Notes: a model not told the origin generated them from the letters alone. A stretch of DNA of 64,000 nt from Defluviitalea raffinosedens (GCF_016908775.1 NZ_JAFBEP010000010.1:21423-85422); one strand, 5' to 3'; shown: positions 34,140-44,344, counted from the first letter of the stretch. A program made the numbers and translations.

Positions 34140-35840
34140 TTACATCTTTTCAGGGCTTTTAACACCTAAAAGATAAAGACCAGAGGATAATACAATTTTT
34201 ACACTATAAACAAGAGCCAATCTAGCTTTTTTAACTGCTTCATCTTCTGTTAAAATTGGATTGTCATGATAAAACTTATTGAAAGCTTGAGCAAGATCCA
34301 CTACATAACGAGCAATAAATGAAGGTTCTAACTTTTCTGCAGCGTCTTTTACCTTTTCTGGGAACTGACCGATAAGACGGATCACTTCAATAGATGCAGG
34401 GTCTGTTAATACATTAAAATCTATATTCTCTTCATCTACTTTAATGTCTGATTTTCTCAAAACACTGCAGGCTCTGGCATGAGTGTACTGAACATAAGGG
34501 CCAGTTTCACCATCAAAATTAAGAACCTTATCCCATGAAAACACCACATCTTTGATTCTGTTATTGCTTAAGTCATTAAAGACTACTGCTCCAATTCCTA
34601 CTTGTTCTGCAACAGTTTCTTTATCTTCCAAATCAGGATTTTTATCATTGATAATCTGTTTCGTTTTCTCAATAGCTTCTTTTAAAAGTTCTTCAAGCAA
34701 AACTACATTTCCTTTTCTTGTAGAAAGCTTTCCGGTTTCCATGCTAACAAGACCAAATGGTACATGAACCAATCTGTCATACCAGTCATAACCCATTCTT
34801 TTAATAACTTCAAACCATTGAGCAAAGTGCAGATTCTGTGCCAAGGCAGTAACATAAATACATTTATGAAAGTCATATGTATTCTTTCTATAAATGGCAG
34901 CAGTAATGTCTCTGGTGGCATATAAAGTACTTCCATCTTTTTTGGTAATCAAACATGGAGGCATATTGACATCTTCTAAATCAACGATTTTAGCCCCTTC
35001 ACTGTCTTTAAGAAGTCCCTTTCTGTCTAATTCCTCAATAATAGCTTCCATTTTATCATTATAAAAACTTTCTCCGGCATAAGAGTCAAATTCCACACCA
35101 AGTAACTTATAAACCTTATTAAATTCTTCTAAACTAATATCTTTAAACCAATTCCAGAGAGAAAGGGCTTCCTCATCCCCTCTTTCCATCTTAGTAAACC
35201 AGCTTCTGGCTTCGTCCTCTAGGGATGGGTCTTTTTCAGCTTCTTCATGAAACAATACATAAATACGCATTAATTCTTTGATTCCACCCTGCTCTACTGC
35301 TTCCTTGCTTCCCCATTTTTTATAAGCCACAATTAATTTTCCAAATTGAGTACCCCAGTCCCCTAAGTGGTTAACACCTATACAATTGTATCCTAGATGC
35401 TTATAAATCCGATAAATACTTCCTCCGATCACTGTAGATCTTAGATGTCCCACATGGAAAGGCTTAGCAATATTAGGCGCTGAATAATCAACAACAATAT
35501 TTTTTCCTTCCCCTTCATTGGAACTTCCGTATTTTTCTTTAGACTTTAATACACTTTCGAGAATAGCAGAAGCAAATTTAGCTTTATCAATATAAAAATT
35601 AATATATCCTGTAACATTTTTTATTTCTTTGATAAAATCCGGTTTTTCAAGAACTTTAACAGTTTCTTCTGCAATCATTGCCGGTGATTTCTTAAAAAGT
35701 TTTGCCAGACGAAAACATGGAAAGGCATAATCCCCCATATCGGGACTTGGAGGAATTTCTAACATAGAGATAATTTCCTCTTTCGATAAATCATTAAATT
35801 GCTTGTATAAAAGATCTGCGATCTGTACTTTAAAATCCAT
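34140..35840 (-). CDS. argS: arginine--tRNA ligase
   Basis: A 566-residue class I synthetase. The HIGH-type signature is FHVGHLRS and the KMSK-type loop is KLSTRKGN. The N-terminal Add1 domain (about 1-105) and the C-terminal anticodon-binding helical domain with the DALR-like end (ALVYSVKIVLSSGLYLLGV) are complete. Start at ATG 35840, with AAAGGAAG upstream; an in-frame longer start is not supported. A short leader with a terminator-like hairpin precedes it. Confidence 0.97.
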   Translation of the reverse strand: MDFKVQIADLLYKQFNDLSKEEIISMLEIPPSPDMGDYAFPCFRLAKLFKKSPAMIAEETVKVLEKPDFIKEIKNVTGYINFYIDKAKFASAILESVLKSKEKYGSSNEGEGKNIVVDYSAPNIAKPFHVGHLRSTVIGGSIYRIYKHLGYNCIGVNHLGDWGTQFGKLIVAYKKWGSKEAVEQGGIKELMRIYVLFHEEAEKDPSLEDEARSWFTKMERGDEEALSLWNWFKDISLEEFNKVYKLLGVEFDSYAGESFYNDKMEAIIEELDRKGLLKDSEGAKIVDLEDVNMPPCLITKKDGSTLYATRDITAAIYRKNTYDFHKCIYVTALAQNLHFAQWFEVIKRMGYDWYDRLVHVPFGLVSMETGKLSTRKGNVVLLEELLKEAIEKTKQIINDKNPDLEDKETVAEQVGIGAVVFNDLSNNRIKDVVFSWDKVLNFDGETGPYVQYTHARACSVLRKSDIKVDEENIDFNVLTDPASIEVIRLIGQFPEKVKDAAEKLEPSFIARYVVDLAQAFNKFYHDNPILTEDEAVKKARLALVYSVKIVLSSGLYLLGVKSPEKM

Positions 35841-35867
35841 TATATTCTTCCTTTCTAATATATATGT

Positions 35868-35894
35868 CAAAAACTCTCGTCAAGAGACGAGAGT
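35868..35894 (-). terminator. terminator-like hairpin in the argS leader
   Basis: ACTCTCGT and ACGAGAGT (35873-35894) with a six-base loop, followed on the minus strand by five T. It lies between the argS promoter and start codon, so it may be an attenuator; it could also be a second stop for degU transcription. Confidence 0.6.
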
Positions 35895-35913
35895 GCTTAA
35901 TTTCCCTTATATG

Positions 35914-35942
35914 ATTGTATCTTTATACATAAAAAAAATCAA
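35914..35942 (-). promoter_or_regulatory. argS promoter
   Basis: TTGATT (35937-35942) and TACAAT (35914-35919) spaced by 17 bases on the minus strand. The -35 box overlaps the T-rich tail of the degU terminator. Confidence 0.6.
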
Positions 35943-35975
35943 GGCGTATATAATATCTTTTCGTGATATAGCCTC
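35930..35975 (-). terminator. terminator of the degS-degU operon
   Basis: AGGC-TATATCAC and GATATTATATA-GCC arms with bulges, then TTGATTTTTTTT on the minus strand, 35 bases after the degU stop. Confidence 0.6.
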
Positions 35976-36008
35976 AATAATCAAACATTTTAATACAGAA
36001 GACATAAT

Positions 36009-36671
36009 TTAATGAATATCAACAATACGTTCTTTGATAGCATAAACAGCTGCCTGTGTTCTGTCACATACATCTATTTTTCTAAATATATTAGATACAT
36101 GGTTTTTGACAGTTTTTTCACTGATGCAAAGCTTTTGAGCAATTTCTTTATTTAATAACCCTTCTGTAATCAGCTGAAGTACTTCTATTTCTCTGCTGGT
36201 CAATCTATTCTTTAGCTCTGATTTTGGATTAGAGGGCGTTGGCGTTTGATTCATTTTCCTAACCAATTGTGCTGCCATATTAGGCTGAATATAAGACTCA
36301 CCCTCATAAACCGTATGAATTGCAGTAATTAAAGCCTCTGAATCTGAATCTTTCAAGATGTACCCATCAATGCCTGCTTCTACGGTTTCCAAAAGGTATT
36401 CGATCTCATTATGAATGGTTAACATGATAATTTTTGAAGGGCAATTCTCTTCTCTCAATCTTTTAACTGCTTCGATCCCATTTAAAACCGGCATATTAAT
36501 ATCCATTAAAATAACATCCGGCTTTTTTTCCAGAGCTTTTCTAATAACTTCTTCTCCATTCCCAGCTTGGTCAATCACCTCGATATCATCTTCTAATTCT
36601 ATAAGTTGCTTTAATCCTTCTCTTACCATTGAATGATCATCTGCAATAATAATTCTAATATTTCTTTTCAT
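36009..36671 (-). CDS. degU: response regulator, DegU/NarL type
   Basis: A 220-residue two-component regulator. The receiver domain has DD at residues 11-12, phospho-acceptor Asp57 in VILMDINMP, and Thr and Lys switch residues. The C-terminal LuxR-type HTH (about 150-215) contains TSREIEVLQLITEGLLNKEIA and ISEKTVKNHVSNIFRKI (quoted parts: LTSREIEVLQLI, SEKTVKNHVSNIF). Start ATG 36671 with GAGGTG, which overlaps the end of degS, so translation is coupled. Confidence 0.92.
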   Translation of the reverse strand: MKRNIRIIIADDHSMVREGLKQLIELEDDIEVIDQAGNGEEVIRKALEKKPDVILMDINMPVLNGIEAVKRLREENCPSKIIMLTIHNEIEYLLETVEAGIDGYILKDSDSEALITAIHTVYEGESYIQPNMAAQLVRKMNQTPTPSNPKSELKNRLTSREIEVLQLITEGLLNKEIAQKLCISEKTVKNHVSNIFRKIDVCDRTQAAVYAIKERIVDIH

Positions 36672-36675
36672 ATTA

Positions 36676-37833
36676 CTACACCTCATTTCCTTTCAGCGGA
36701 ATTCTAATATAATATCTTGTTCCTTGATTAGGTTGGGAGCGAATGGCAAATTCGCCATCCAATAATTGAACTCTTTCTTTCATACTGGAAAGCCCAAAAC
36801 CACTGCCGTCATCTCTTATCCTTTTGTGTACTTCATTCACATCAAAACCTTTTCCATTATCACTGATAAAAAGCTCTATATTCTCTTCCAGGAATGAAAG
36901 CTTTACAGTGGCTTCTGTTGCCTGGGCATGTTTTAAAATATTATTTAATGCCTCTTGTGTTAATCTGAATAAAGTAAGAGAAATAATAGAAGGAAGAATA
37001 CGAGGCGTTCCATGAGTAATAAATTTAACTACTGTACTGTAGTTTTCGTTAATTTTTAAAATGTATCTTTCTAAAGTTGGAACAATACCTAAATCATCTA
37101 AAGACATGGGTCTTAAATCATAGATAATCCTTCTGACATCCTGAATACTGATTCTAACCATTTCTTTTAGATTGATGAGTTCCTGTCTTGCTTTATCTAA
37201 GTCCCTGTCCAGGAGTTTAATACATAACTCTGATTTTAAAACGACATTAGACATGGATTGAGCAGGTCCATCATGAATTTCTCTTGCAACCCTTTGGCGC
37301 TCATTCTCCTGAGCTTTTAAAATCTTTATTCCCAGGCTCTTCTTTTCTTGTAAATCTTCAATTTGATTAGAAATATCTTTTAAATTTCCTGTTAAAAAGT
37401 TCATCGCAATTGCCACATGATTAATGAGATTTTCAGCTTTCTCTACAGTTTTTGCAGAACGTTTAAGCCGGATCTCTAATTCATTTCTTTTTTGAATGAG
37501 CATCTGTTCTCTTTCTTTTTCAACCGCTAAATTGATCCGTAGCTGATCAGCTTTGGCATATATTGCTTTCATTTCTTCCTGAGAATATTGATCAAAGTTT
37601 TTACTGACTTGCATAAGCTCAAGTCTACTTTTCTTTAAAGCCCTCTCAAAATTTTGTACCAAATCCATAGTATTTGAAATTTGAGCTTTTAATTCTTCTA
37701 ATTCTTGTTGCAATTGCTGATATTCTTCTTGGGCATGCTCTGCAATATCATAAATTTCATTTTTACTTTGTTCAAAACTATCAATAGTTCGTTTTAAAAT
37801 TCTGTCAAGTTGATCCATATTAGAACTGGACAT
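36676..37833 (-). CDS. degS: cytoplasmic sensor histidine kinase, DegS type
   Basis: A 385-residue kinase with no membrane segment. A long coiled-coil sensor (about residues 20-180) precedes the HisKA_3 domain with His187 in REIHDGPAQ and an ATPase domain with NNILKHAQA, DNGKGFD and GFGLSSMKER. This layout is that of Bacillus DegS. It would phosphorylate the adjacent regulator. Which signal it reads cannot be inferred. The 38002-40758 cassette diverges from it. Confidence 0.92.
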   Translation of the reverse strand: MSSSNMDQLDRILKRTIDSFEQSKNEIYDIAEHAQEEYQQLQQELEELKAQISNTMDLVQNFERALKKSRLELMQVSKNFDQYSQEEMKAIYAKADQLRINLAVEKEREQMLIQKRNELEIRLKRSAKTVEKAENLINHVAIAMNFLTGNLKDISNQIEDLQEKKSLGIKILKAQENERQRVAREIHDGPAQSMSNVVLKSELCIKLLDRDLDKARQELINLKEMVRISIQDVRRIIYDLRPMSLDDLGIVPTLERYILKINENYSTVVKFITHGTPRILPSIISLTLFRLTQEALNNILKHAQATEATVKLSFLEENIELFISDNGKGFDVNEVHKRIRDDGSGFGLSSMKERVQLLDGEFAIRSQPNQGTRYYIRIPLKGNEV

Positions 37834-38001
37834 CTTATAACTCCTTTAAGGAAAACTTTCTATCTAATTTATTCTATAAAATTATGACAATATCCTCTTT
37901 TTATTTCAAAATAATTACAAAATAATTACATTGGATAGAATTTAAAATTTTTCATATCCTAATGATAATAAAGTATCAACATAATAGATATGGAGAAAAT
38001 T

Positions 38002-38175
38002 ATGTTTCAGATTGTATCAAGTTTCATTTTATTTGGACTGGCTCTAAAGATTTATAAAAGAGAACCTAAAAATCTTATTTCATTTTCCTTTTGTTTTTTC
38101 CTGATATCAATAGGAATATTATATATTCTTAGCTTTACATTTATAAAGTATATAAAACCTCTTTTAAATCTTTAA
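38002..38175 (+). CDS. small two-helix membrane protein
   Basis: A 57-residue protein with two hydrophobic helices (about residues 2-15 and 27-50), separated by KIYKREPKN. I do not recognise it. The ATG at 38002 follows GGAGAAAATT; the ATG at 37990 contains that site. It starts the plus-strand cassette and ends six bases before the next gene. Confidence 0.6.
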   Translation: MFQIVSSFILFGLALKIYKREPKNLISFSFCFFLISIGILYILSFTFIKYIKPLLNL

Positions 38176-38180
38176 TTGAA

Positions 38181-39770
38181 ATGAGTGGTCTTTTGAAAAA
38201 GATAATAGTTATTGCGATCTTTGTTATATGGATTCTGGTATTCAAACCTTCACAATTATCCGCAAATGTTCATATTCCTCCATTAAAAGACAAATTACTT
38301 ATTATTCTAGTCTCTGATCTTTCCATTAATGATAACATATTTGAATCAGAAGGCCTCTATGCTCTATTACATATCAATCCCAAAAAAAATTACAGTAATT
38401 TAATGTCGGACATACAAGAAAAAAATAAATCCTTTGCATTCATGACAGAAGATGAATACATCTCTTGGGGTTATAAATCCCAAGATTCTATTATAATCAT
38501 AAAAGACAGTAAAATAAAGAACTTATATAAATTATTATCTTATAATTTCTCCAATAGAGATGTCATCATCACCTCTTTATCAAAAATTATTACTCCCCTT
38601 TGGATACAAACACATACAACAGGACTTCTTTACAGCACCTTAACTAAAACAGAAGGTTTTATTAAATATGGAGATTTCTTAACTTTAATCAGCAGCAAAC
38701 ATACCTTATCTCAACATATGATTTATTTTAAAGAAAGCGAAAATCCTATTGGGCATTTACAAAATCTATATCATCAGACGATTTCTTTGTTCTATGGAAG
38801 ATATATCTTAATAGGCTATATCCTGATAGCCTATTTAGTGTTTCTCTATTTTAAAAAATCTCGCTGTATTCTTGGATATTCCATTTTTTTCTGTATGTTC
38901 TTGTCTACAGTATTTGGTTTTCATATTTTTGCTTTTCTTAATGGAATACTAAAAAGTAGTATAATCATTTTTTTGTCTTTAATCCTTGGGGGCGTTATCT
39001 GCTATTTAAATTTGGACTATAAAAAAACTTTAATCTGTGTTTGGATTTCTCATTTTCTCCTTCTGTTTTATTTTACATTTTCTCGAATTTTTTTATATAA
39101 AAGCCCCATAGGTTTTAATAATATCTTTCAAGGAACGAGATTTTACGGATGGAATAATGATTTGATCGGAATTTTTCTAGGTTTATTGCTAGGCATTATT
39201 TTTACTATTTCCAGGACTAAAAAAGGAAATCTTTTATTGATACAGATTGTCTTATTATTTACTTGCATACTATGTTTTTCCCCACTATATGGTGCCAATG
39301 TAGGTGGGATGTTAAGCTGTTTCTGTGCAATATTAGCAAGTATTTATATCTTTGAAGAGGTTAAAATAAAGAAAATACTTTATATTGGAATAAGTACCTT
39401 AACCTTTTTAATCCTTCAAAAATACTTTATTCTCTGGGACTTAAATCAAACTTCTTCAACCCACTGGGGAATATGGGTTCAATCTATCCATGAAAAAAAT
39501 CTTTCTTTTTCTTTTGAAATCATTTATGGTAAACTCAAACAAATTTTTTTATTTCTCCTCCTTCCTCCTTTAAATATCTTCATATTTCTTGATTGGGTTT
39601 TAATATGCAAATTAAGAAATTTAAAGATATATGATGAAAAATGGGGAAAAATCTTTTTTATTATATCAGCTGGAATAATTTTTCTAAATGATTCCGGGGT
39701 ACTATCTTCCATTTACATGCTTTTTTATTTCTTAATTCCTATTTATTACTTTTCTTTTTCCAATGAATAA
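38181..39770 (+). CDS. large polytopic membrane protein with an extracytoplasmic domain
   Basis: A 529-residue protein. An N-terminal signal anchor (about 5-28) is followed by an extracytoplasmic domain (about 30-195) and roughly ten membrane segments. The outer domain begins with KLLIILVSDLS and ends with TTGLLYSTLTKTEGFIKY. This recalls the alkaline-phosphatase-like domain of membrane proteins whose counterparts read G-LL-S--T-R-G, but the metal-binding acids seem lost. That relation is a recollection, not a match. The ribosome binding site is weak, suggesting coupling to the small gene upstream. Confidence 0.6.
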   Translation: MSGLLKKIIVIAIFVIWILVFKPSQLSANVHIPPLKDKLLIILVSDLSINDNIFESEGLYALLHINPKKNYSNLMSDIQEKNKSFAFMTEDEYISWGYKSQDSIIIIKDSKIKNLYKLLSYNFSNRDVIITSLSKIITPLWIQTHTTGLLYSTLTKTEGFIKYGDFLTLISSKHTLSQHMIYFKESENPIGHLQNLYHQTISLFYGRYILIGYILIAYLVFLYFKKSRCILGYSIFFCMFLSTVFGFHIFAFLNGILKSSIIIFLSLILGGVICYLNLDYKKTLICVWISHFLLLFYFTFSRIFLYKSPIGFNNIFQGTRFYGWNNDLIGIFLGLLLGIIFTISRTKKGNLLLIQIVLLFTCILCFSPLYGANVGGMLSCFCAILASIYIFEEVKIKKILYIGISTLTFLILQKYFILWDLNQTSSTHWGIWVQSIHEKNLSFSFEIIYGKLKQIFLFLLLPPLNIFIFLDWVLICKLRNLKIYDEKWGKIFFIISAGIIFLNDSGVLSSIYMLFYFLIPIYYFSFSNE

Positions 39771-39807
39771 GAGATAATATAAATACAAACCTTAGGGAGG
39801 CGTTTTA

Positions 39808-40758
39808 ATGAAGAAAAAAAATATCCTTATAAAAGTAATCATGGCCATATCTGCTCTGACCATAATAAATCGTACTCTGTTTAAACTTGGTTCATATAGA
39901 TATAAAAAAATTCAAAGAAAATACAAAACCTATTCATGGAAATTGGGAAAAATCCATTATAGAGTTGAAGGCAGGGGACTTCCTTTATTACTTATTCATG
40001 GAATAGGGAATGGCGCTTCTTCCTATGAATGGAGAAAGAATATTCCTTTTCTCTCCAAACACTTCAGGGTGTATAGCATAGATTTGTTAGGATTTGGATA
40101 TTCTTCAAGACCAAAGATCACATATACCGCTTATCTTTATGTTCAGCTTATACAGGATTTTATAAAAGACGTTATTAAAGAACCAGTATTTGTGATTGCC
40201 AATTCTCAATCTGCTTCATTTGCTCTAATGTCCTGCGCGATGTCACCAGGTTTATTTAAAAAATTAATTTTAATTTCACCCACAGGAATTGATAAGCAAT
40301 CCAAATATCCAGAGCCAAAAACTAAAATTATAAAAAAATTAATTGAAACGCCTATTATTGGAACAACTTTTTATCAGGTTATTTCATCCAAACCATATAT
40401 CTGTTATTTTCTTAAAAATAAATTATACAGATCCCGTTATTCTATAAATTCATCTTTAGTAAATGCTTATTACGGTTCAGCCCATTTAGGAGGACCTTCT
40501 TCAAGATACTTCCTTGCATCATTTTTAGGGGAATATCTTAATGTGAATGTCAGAGAAACCCTCAGAAAAGTAACTTGTCCCATTTGCATTATTTGGGGAC
40601 GGGAAAATGAACTGGTTCCATTAAAATTATTAGATGAATGGACTTTACTTAAACCTTCCATCACTTCATATATCTTTGATAAGTCAAAAGCAATGCCCCA
40701 CGAAGAAGAACCTCTTTATTTTAATGAAATTTGCAAAGATTTTTTAATAAATAAATAA
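39808..40758 (+). CDS. membrane-anchored alpha/beta hydrolase
   Basis: A 316-residue protein with one N-terminal hydrophobic helix (about 5-25) and an alpha/beta hydrolase domain. The oxyanion region is LLIHGIGNGASSYEW; the nucleophile elbow is ANSQSAS with Ser133; WGRENELVP and a late MPHEEEP supply the likely acid and histidine. The elbow lacks the usual first glycine (A-N-S-Q-S). AGGGAGG precedes the ATG. It follows the large membrane protein by 37 bases in the same direction, so both may act on a membrane or cell-wall substrate. Confidence 0.85.
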   Translation: MKKKNILIKVIMAISALTIINRTLFKLGSYRYKKIQRKYKTYSWKLGKIHYRVEGRGLPLLLIHGIGNGASSYEWRKNIPFLSKHFRVYSIDLLGFGYSSRPKITYTAYLYVQLIQDFIKDVIKEPVFVIANSQSASFALMSCAMSPGLFKKLILISPTGIDKQSKYPEPKTKIIKKLIETPIIGTTFYQVISSKPYICYFLKNKLYRSRYSINSSLVNAYYGSAHLGGPSSRYFLASFLGEYLNVNVRETLRKVTCPICIIWGRENELVPLKLLDEWTLLKPSITSYIFDKSKAMPHEEEPLYFNEICKDFLINK

Positions 40759-40784
40759 GGATTCACCCGATAATGGGTGAATCC
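40751..40784. terminator. bidirectional terminator between the hydrolase and noc
   Basis: Perfect 14-bp arms ATAAGGATTCACCC and its complement (40751-40764, 40771-40784) with a six-base loop, between two convergent genes. Confidence 0.85.
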
Positions 40785-41591
40785 TTATCTAATTGGTATT
40801 TTTATGTTTATTTCATAAAAATCATCTTTTTCTTCCATGGTATATTGAGCTTCAACACCAGACTGCTGAATTAAATCCACAGCCTGTTGAATGGTATTGG
40901 TAAACAATCGGATATCCTTTAAAAACCTTTTCATTTTCTGTTCTTTTTTCTCTTCTGACTGATGAATAATCTTTTCAATGGTTTGATCCACTAATTCTTC
41001 AGTCTTTTTCACATTTAAACCTTGAATAATAACTTTCTTTAAAACTTCCATCTGCATCTCTTCATCTGGAAGTTTAATAAGTGCTCTTGCATGTCTTTCT
41101 GATAAATTATTTTCCAGCAGCAGTTTTTTAACAGCAGGAGATAACTTTAATAATCTAAGCTTATTGGCAATAGTGGATTGGCTTTTTCCCACACTTTTTG
41201 CTAATTCCTCCTGAGTAAAACCATAATCTTTCATTAGATTAAAGTATGCATCCGCTTCTTCTAAAAAGTTAAGCTCTTCTCTTTGTAGATTTTCAATCAG
41301 GGACAGTACAGCACTATCTTTGTCACTCACTTCTATGATCACAGCAGGGATTACATCCATTCCTGCATTTTTACATGCCCTTAGTCTTCTTTCTCCCGCA
41401 ACCAATTCATAATTAGAATTTCCTATCATGCGGACACTAATTGGCTGCATCACTCCATATTCTCTAATGGAATTAGTTAATTCATCCAGAGCTATTTTAT
41501 CAAAACTTTTTCTTGGCTGATATGGATTAGGACGTATTTTATCTACAGGAATCCATTGTATCTTTAATTCTTTTGATTGATCTATGTGCAT
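40785..41591 (-). CDS. noc: nucleoid occlusion protein Noc (ParB paralogue)
   Basis: A 268-residue ParB-family protein with PNPYQPRKSFD, AGERRLRACKNAG, ENLQREELNFLEEA and an HTH with SQSTIANKLRLL. It lies downstream of rsmG as Noc does in Firmicutes. Noc binds its own sites, forms membrane-linked complexes and stops division over the nucleoid. I did not see a Noc site (ATTTCCCGGGAAAT) nearby. A second ParB is encoded at 31429-32298 with parA. Confidence 0.85.
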   Translation of the reverse strand: MHIDQSKELKIQWIPVDKIRPNPYQPRKSFDKIALDELTNSIREYGVMQPISVRMIGNSNYELVAGERRLRACKNAGMDVIPAVIIEVSDKDSAVLSLIENLQREELNFLEEADAYFNLMKDYGFTQEELAKSVGKSQSTIANKLRLLKLSPAVKKLLLENNLSERHARALIKLPDEEMQMEVLKKVIIQGLNVKKTEELVDQTIEKIIHQSEEKKEQKMKRFLKDIRLFTNTIQQAVDLIQQSGVEAQYTMEEKDDFYEINIKIPIR

Positions 41592-41701
41592 AAACTGCTA
41601 TCGCCCCCTATAATTCAATCCGAAAACCAAATAATACCTATATTATAACACAATATTATGTATAATATATCATTTTTTCATATAATATTTAAAAATTACT
41701 A

Positions 41702-42421
41702 TTATTGTATAGGATTTTTACTTGGTTTACCAGGTTTTCTTGGATATTTTGCAGGAGTTTCTCTTTCCTTCTCTATAAAAATAATTCTATGGCTTATATC
41801 GCTAAAAGGAATATGAACATCCTTTTGATCTATGATCTTTCCTCCAAGAATCGTAATCGCTTTCTTTGAAGCTTCTATTTCTTCATCACTATTAATACTT
41901 TTCATACACAGAAATTTCCCCCCTATCTTAATAAAAGGAAGGGTGTATTCTGCGAGTACAGATAAATGGGCTACTGCTCTTGATACAGAAACATCATAAG
42001 ATTCCCTATGAAGTTTATCTTGACCTAACTCTTCAGCTCTTCCATGGATAGGTTCTGCCTCATCAAGAGATAATTTTAAAACAACTTCCTTTAAAAACTC
42101 AATTCTCTTGTTTAAGGAATCCATTAAGGTAATCTTAAGATTAGGGTATGCAATTTTAAGAGGAACACCTGGAAACCCTGCTCCAGTCCCTATATCAATA
42201 ACACTTTCTACCGATGAAAAATCAAAAAATTTACCAATGGATATGGAATCTAAAAAGTGTTTTATAATAATGTCTTTCTCTTCTGTAATAGCAGTCAAAT
42301 TCATCTTTTCATTCCACTCTAAGAGCAAGTCTTTATACTCTAAAAACTGATCAATTTGTTTGGAATTTAAATGGATGCCAAATTCTTTGCTTCCATCATC
42401 TAAATACTGTTTAAGTTCCAT
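41702..42421 (-). CDS. rsmG: 16S rRNA (guanine527-N7)-methyltransferase
   Basis: A 239-residue Rossmann-fold methyltransferase. The SAM motif is VIDIGTGAGFPGVPLKIAYP, followed by LMDSLNKRIEFL and VSRAVAHL, all characteristic of RsmG (GidB). It follows mnmG by ten bases. The C-terminus has a basic proline/lysine-rich tail (PAKYPRKPGKPSK) that is common in Firmicutes. Confidence 0.97.
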   Translation of the reverse strand: MELKQYLDDGSKEFGIHLNSKQIDQFLEYKDLLLEWNEKMNLTAITEEKDIIIKHFLDSISIGKFFDFSSVESVIDIGTGAGFPGVPLKIAYPNLKITLMDSLNKRIEFLKEVVLKLSLDEAEPIHGRAEELGQDKLHRESYDVSVSRAVAHLSVLAEYTLPFIKIGGKFLCMKSINSDEEIEASKKAITILGGKIIDQKDVHIPFSDISHRIIFIEKERETPAKYPRKPGKPSKNPIQ

Positions 42422-42431
42422 ATGAATACTC

Positions 42432-44327
42432 CTACTTATTTAGATTTTTACTTCTATTCATTTGCTCTAAATATACTAACAAAACAGATATATCAGCAGG
42501 AGAAACTCCAGATATTCTGGAAGCTTGTCCTATGGATCTGGGTTTAATGACCTGAAGTTTTTGAGCTGCTTCTATTCTAAGTCCTTTGATCTGATGATAA
42601 TCTATATCTTCACTAAGAAGCTTGTTTTCAAGCTTTTTAAATTGCTCTACCTGAATCATCTGACGCTTAATATAACCTTCATATTTTAGTTGAATATTAA
42701 CTTGTTCTTGAACATCCTCAGGAAGTTCTACACGACCTGGATCAATCTCTTTGATTTTATAATAATCTAACTCCGGGCGCTTAATAAGTTCTGAAAGAGG
42801 TATACCTGACCTAAGGGGCGTGCTGTTATAGGATTCAAGAAAAGCCTGAACAGAAGGTACAACACCAACAACCGTCTCCTTCATTCTTTTTATCTCTTCT
42901 TCAATAAGTCTTTTCTTTTCCAGAAGCTTTTCATATCGCTCTTTAGAAATAAGTCCTGCATGATACCCTTTTTCAGTTAGACGAAGATCTGCATTATCCT
43001 GCCTTAAAAGTAATCTGTATTCTGCCCTCGAAGTCATCATTCTGTAAGGTTCTTTGGTTCCCTTAGTCACCAAATCATCAATGAGTACCCCTATATATCC
43101 TTCAGAACGATCAATGATCATTGGTTCTTTACCTAATATTTTTAATGCAGCATTAATACCTGCTACAATCCCTTGCGCCGCCGCTTCTTCATATCCTGAA
43201 CTTCCATTAAATTGTCCTGCACTGAATAATCCTGCAATTTCTTTAAATTCTAGAGTATGTCTGAGTTGAGTCGGATTAATACAGTCATATTCTATCGCAT
43301 AAGCCGTTCTCATAATTTCACAGTTTTCCAGTCCCGGTAAGGAACGTAACATAGCCAGTTGAACGTCTTCAGGAAGAGACGTGGACATCCCTTGAACATA
43401 CATTTCTATGGTATCTTCACCTTCAGGTTCCAGAAAAACCTGATGTCTTTCTTTATCGGCAAAACGTACAATTTTATCTTCAATAGAAGGACAATATCTG
43501 GGACCTATCCCTTCAATTTTTCCTCCATATAAAGCTGAACGATGAAGATTGTCTCGAATGATTTGATGGGTTTTTTCATTCGTATAAGTCAACCAACAAG
43601 AGATCTGATCTCTGGCAATAGCTTTTGGATCCGTTTCAAAGGAAAAAGGAACGATTTTTTCATCCCCAGGCTGTTCTTCCATCTTTGAAAAATCAATACT
43701 TCTTCTGTCTACCCTGGCAGGAGTACCTGTTTTAAACCTAAGTAATTCTATTCCCAATTCCTTTAAACAATCCGTCAATTTATTGGCAGGTTTTAAACCA
43801 TTGGGTCCCGTATACTCTACTGTATCTCCAATAAAGCAACATGCTCTTAAATAAGTTCCTGTTGCTATAACCACAGCTTTACAATAATAAATGGCTCCAT
43901 TGGCTGTTTCTACAGCTTTTACCTTTTTATCTTCTACATGAATTTTTACAATTTCCGCCTGTTTAATCGTTAGATTTTCAGTATTCTCTAAAGTTTTCTT
44001 CATTTCCTTTGAATAACGGTATTTATCTGCCTGGGCCCTGAGAGAATGCACAGCAGGTCCTTTTCCCATATTCAACATTCTGGATTGAATAAAGGTTTTA
44101 TCTATATTTTTTCCCATTTCTCCTCCTAAGGCATCAATTTCTCTAACCAAATGACCCTTAGAAGTTCCTCCTATATTCGGATTACAGGGCATCATAGCAA
44201 TACTGTCTAAACTGATCGCAAATATAACTGTATTAAGTCCTAGTCTTGCAGTTGCAAGAGCAGCTTCACACCCTGCATGTCCTCCACCAATTACAGCAAC
44301 ATCGATATTCCCAGCGTTGTAACTCAT
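42432..44327 (-). CDS. mnmG: tRNA uridine-5-carboxymethylaminomethyl modification enzyme MnmG
   Basis: A 631-residue FAD protein. It forms with MnmE the complex that adds carboxymethylaminomethyl to U34 of certain tRNAs. The FAD motif [15 protein letters not shown], the middle [13 protein letters not shown] and the C-terminal [16 protein letters not shown] are intact. It lies 17 bases after mnmE. Confidence 0.98.
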   Translation of the reverse strand: MSYNAGNIDVAVIGGGHAGCEAALATARLGLNTVIFAISLDSIAMMPCNPNIGGTSKGHLVREIDALGGEMGKNIDKTFIQSRMLNMGKGPAVHSLRAQADKYRYSKEMKKTLENTENLTIKQAEIVKIHVEDKKVKAVETANGAIYYCKAVVIATGTYLRACCFIGDTVEYTGPNGLKPANKLTDCLKELGIELLRFKTGTPARVDRRSIDFSKMEEQPGDEKIVPFSFETDPKAIARDQISCWLTYTNEKTHQIIRDNLHRSALYGGKIEGIGPRYCPSIEDKIVRFADKERHQVFLEPEGEDTIEMYVQGMSTSLPEDVQLAMLRSLPGLENCEIMRTAYAIEYDCINPTQLRHTLEFKEIAGLFSAGQFNGSSGYEEAAAQGIVAGINAALKILGKEPMIIDRSEGYIGVLIDDLVTKGTKEPYRMMTSRAEYRLLLRQDNADLRLTEKGYHAGLISKERYEKLLEKKRLIEEEIKRMKETVVGVVPSVQAFLESYNSTPLRSGIPLSELIKRPELDYYKIKEIDPGRVELPEDVQEQVNIQLKYEGYIKRQMIQVEQFKKLENKLLSEDIDYHQIKGLRIEAAQKLQVIKPRSIGQASRISGVSPADISVLLVYLEQMNRSKNLNK

Positions 44328-44344
44328 GTTTTCCCTCTTTCTTT

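Noticed and set aside
35841..36008. T-box leader for argS
   Set aside because: The leader is too short and lacks the conserved T-box core; only a simple hairpin is present.
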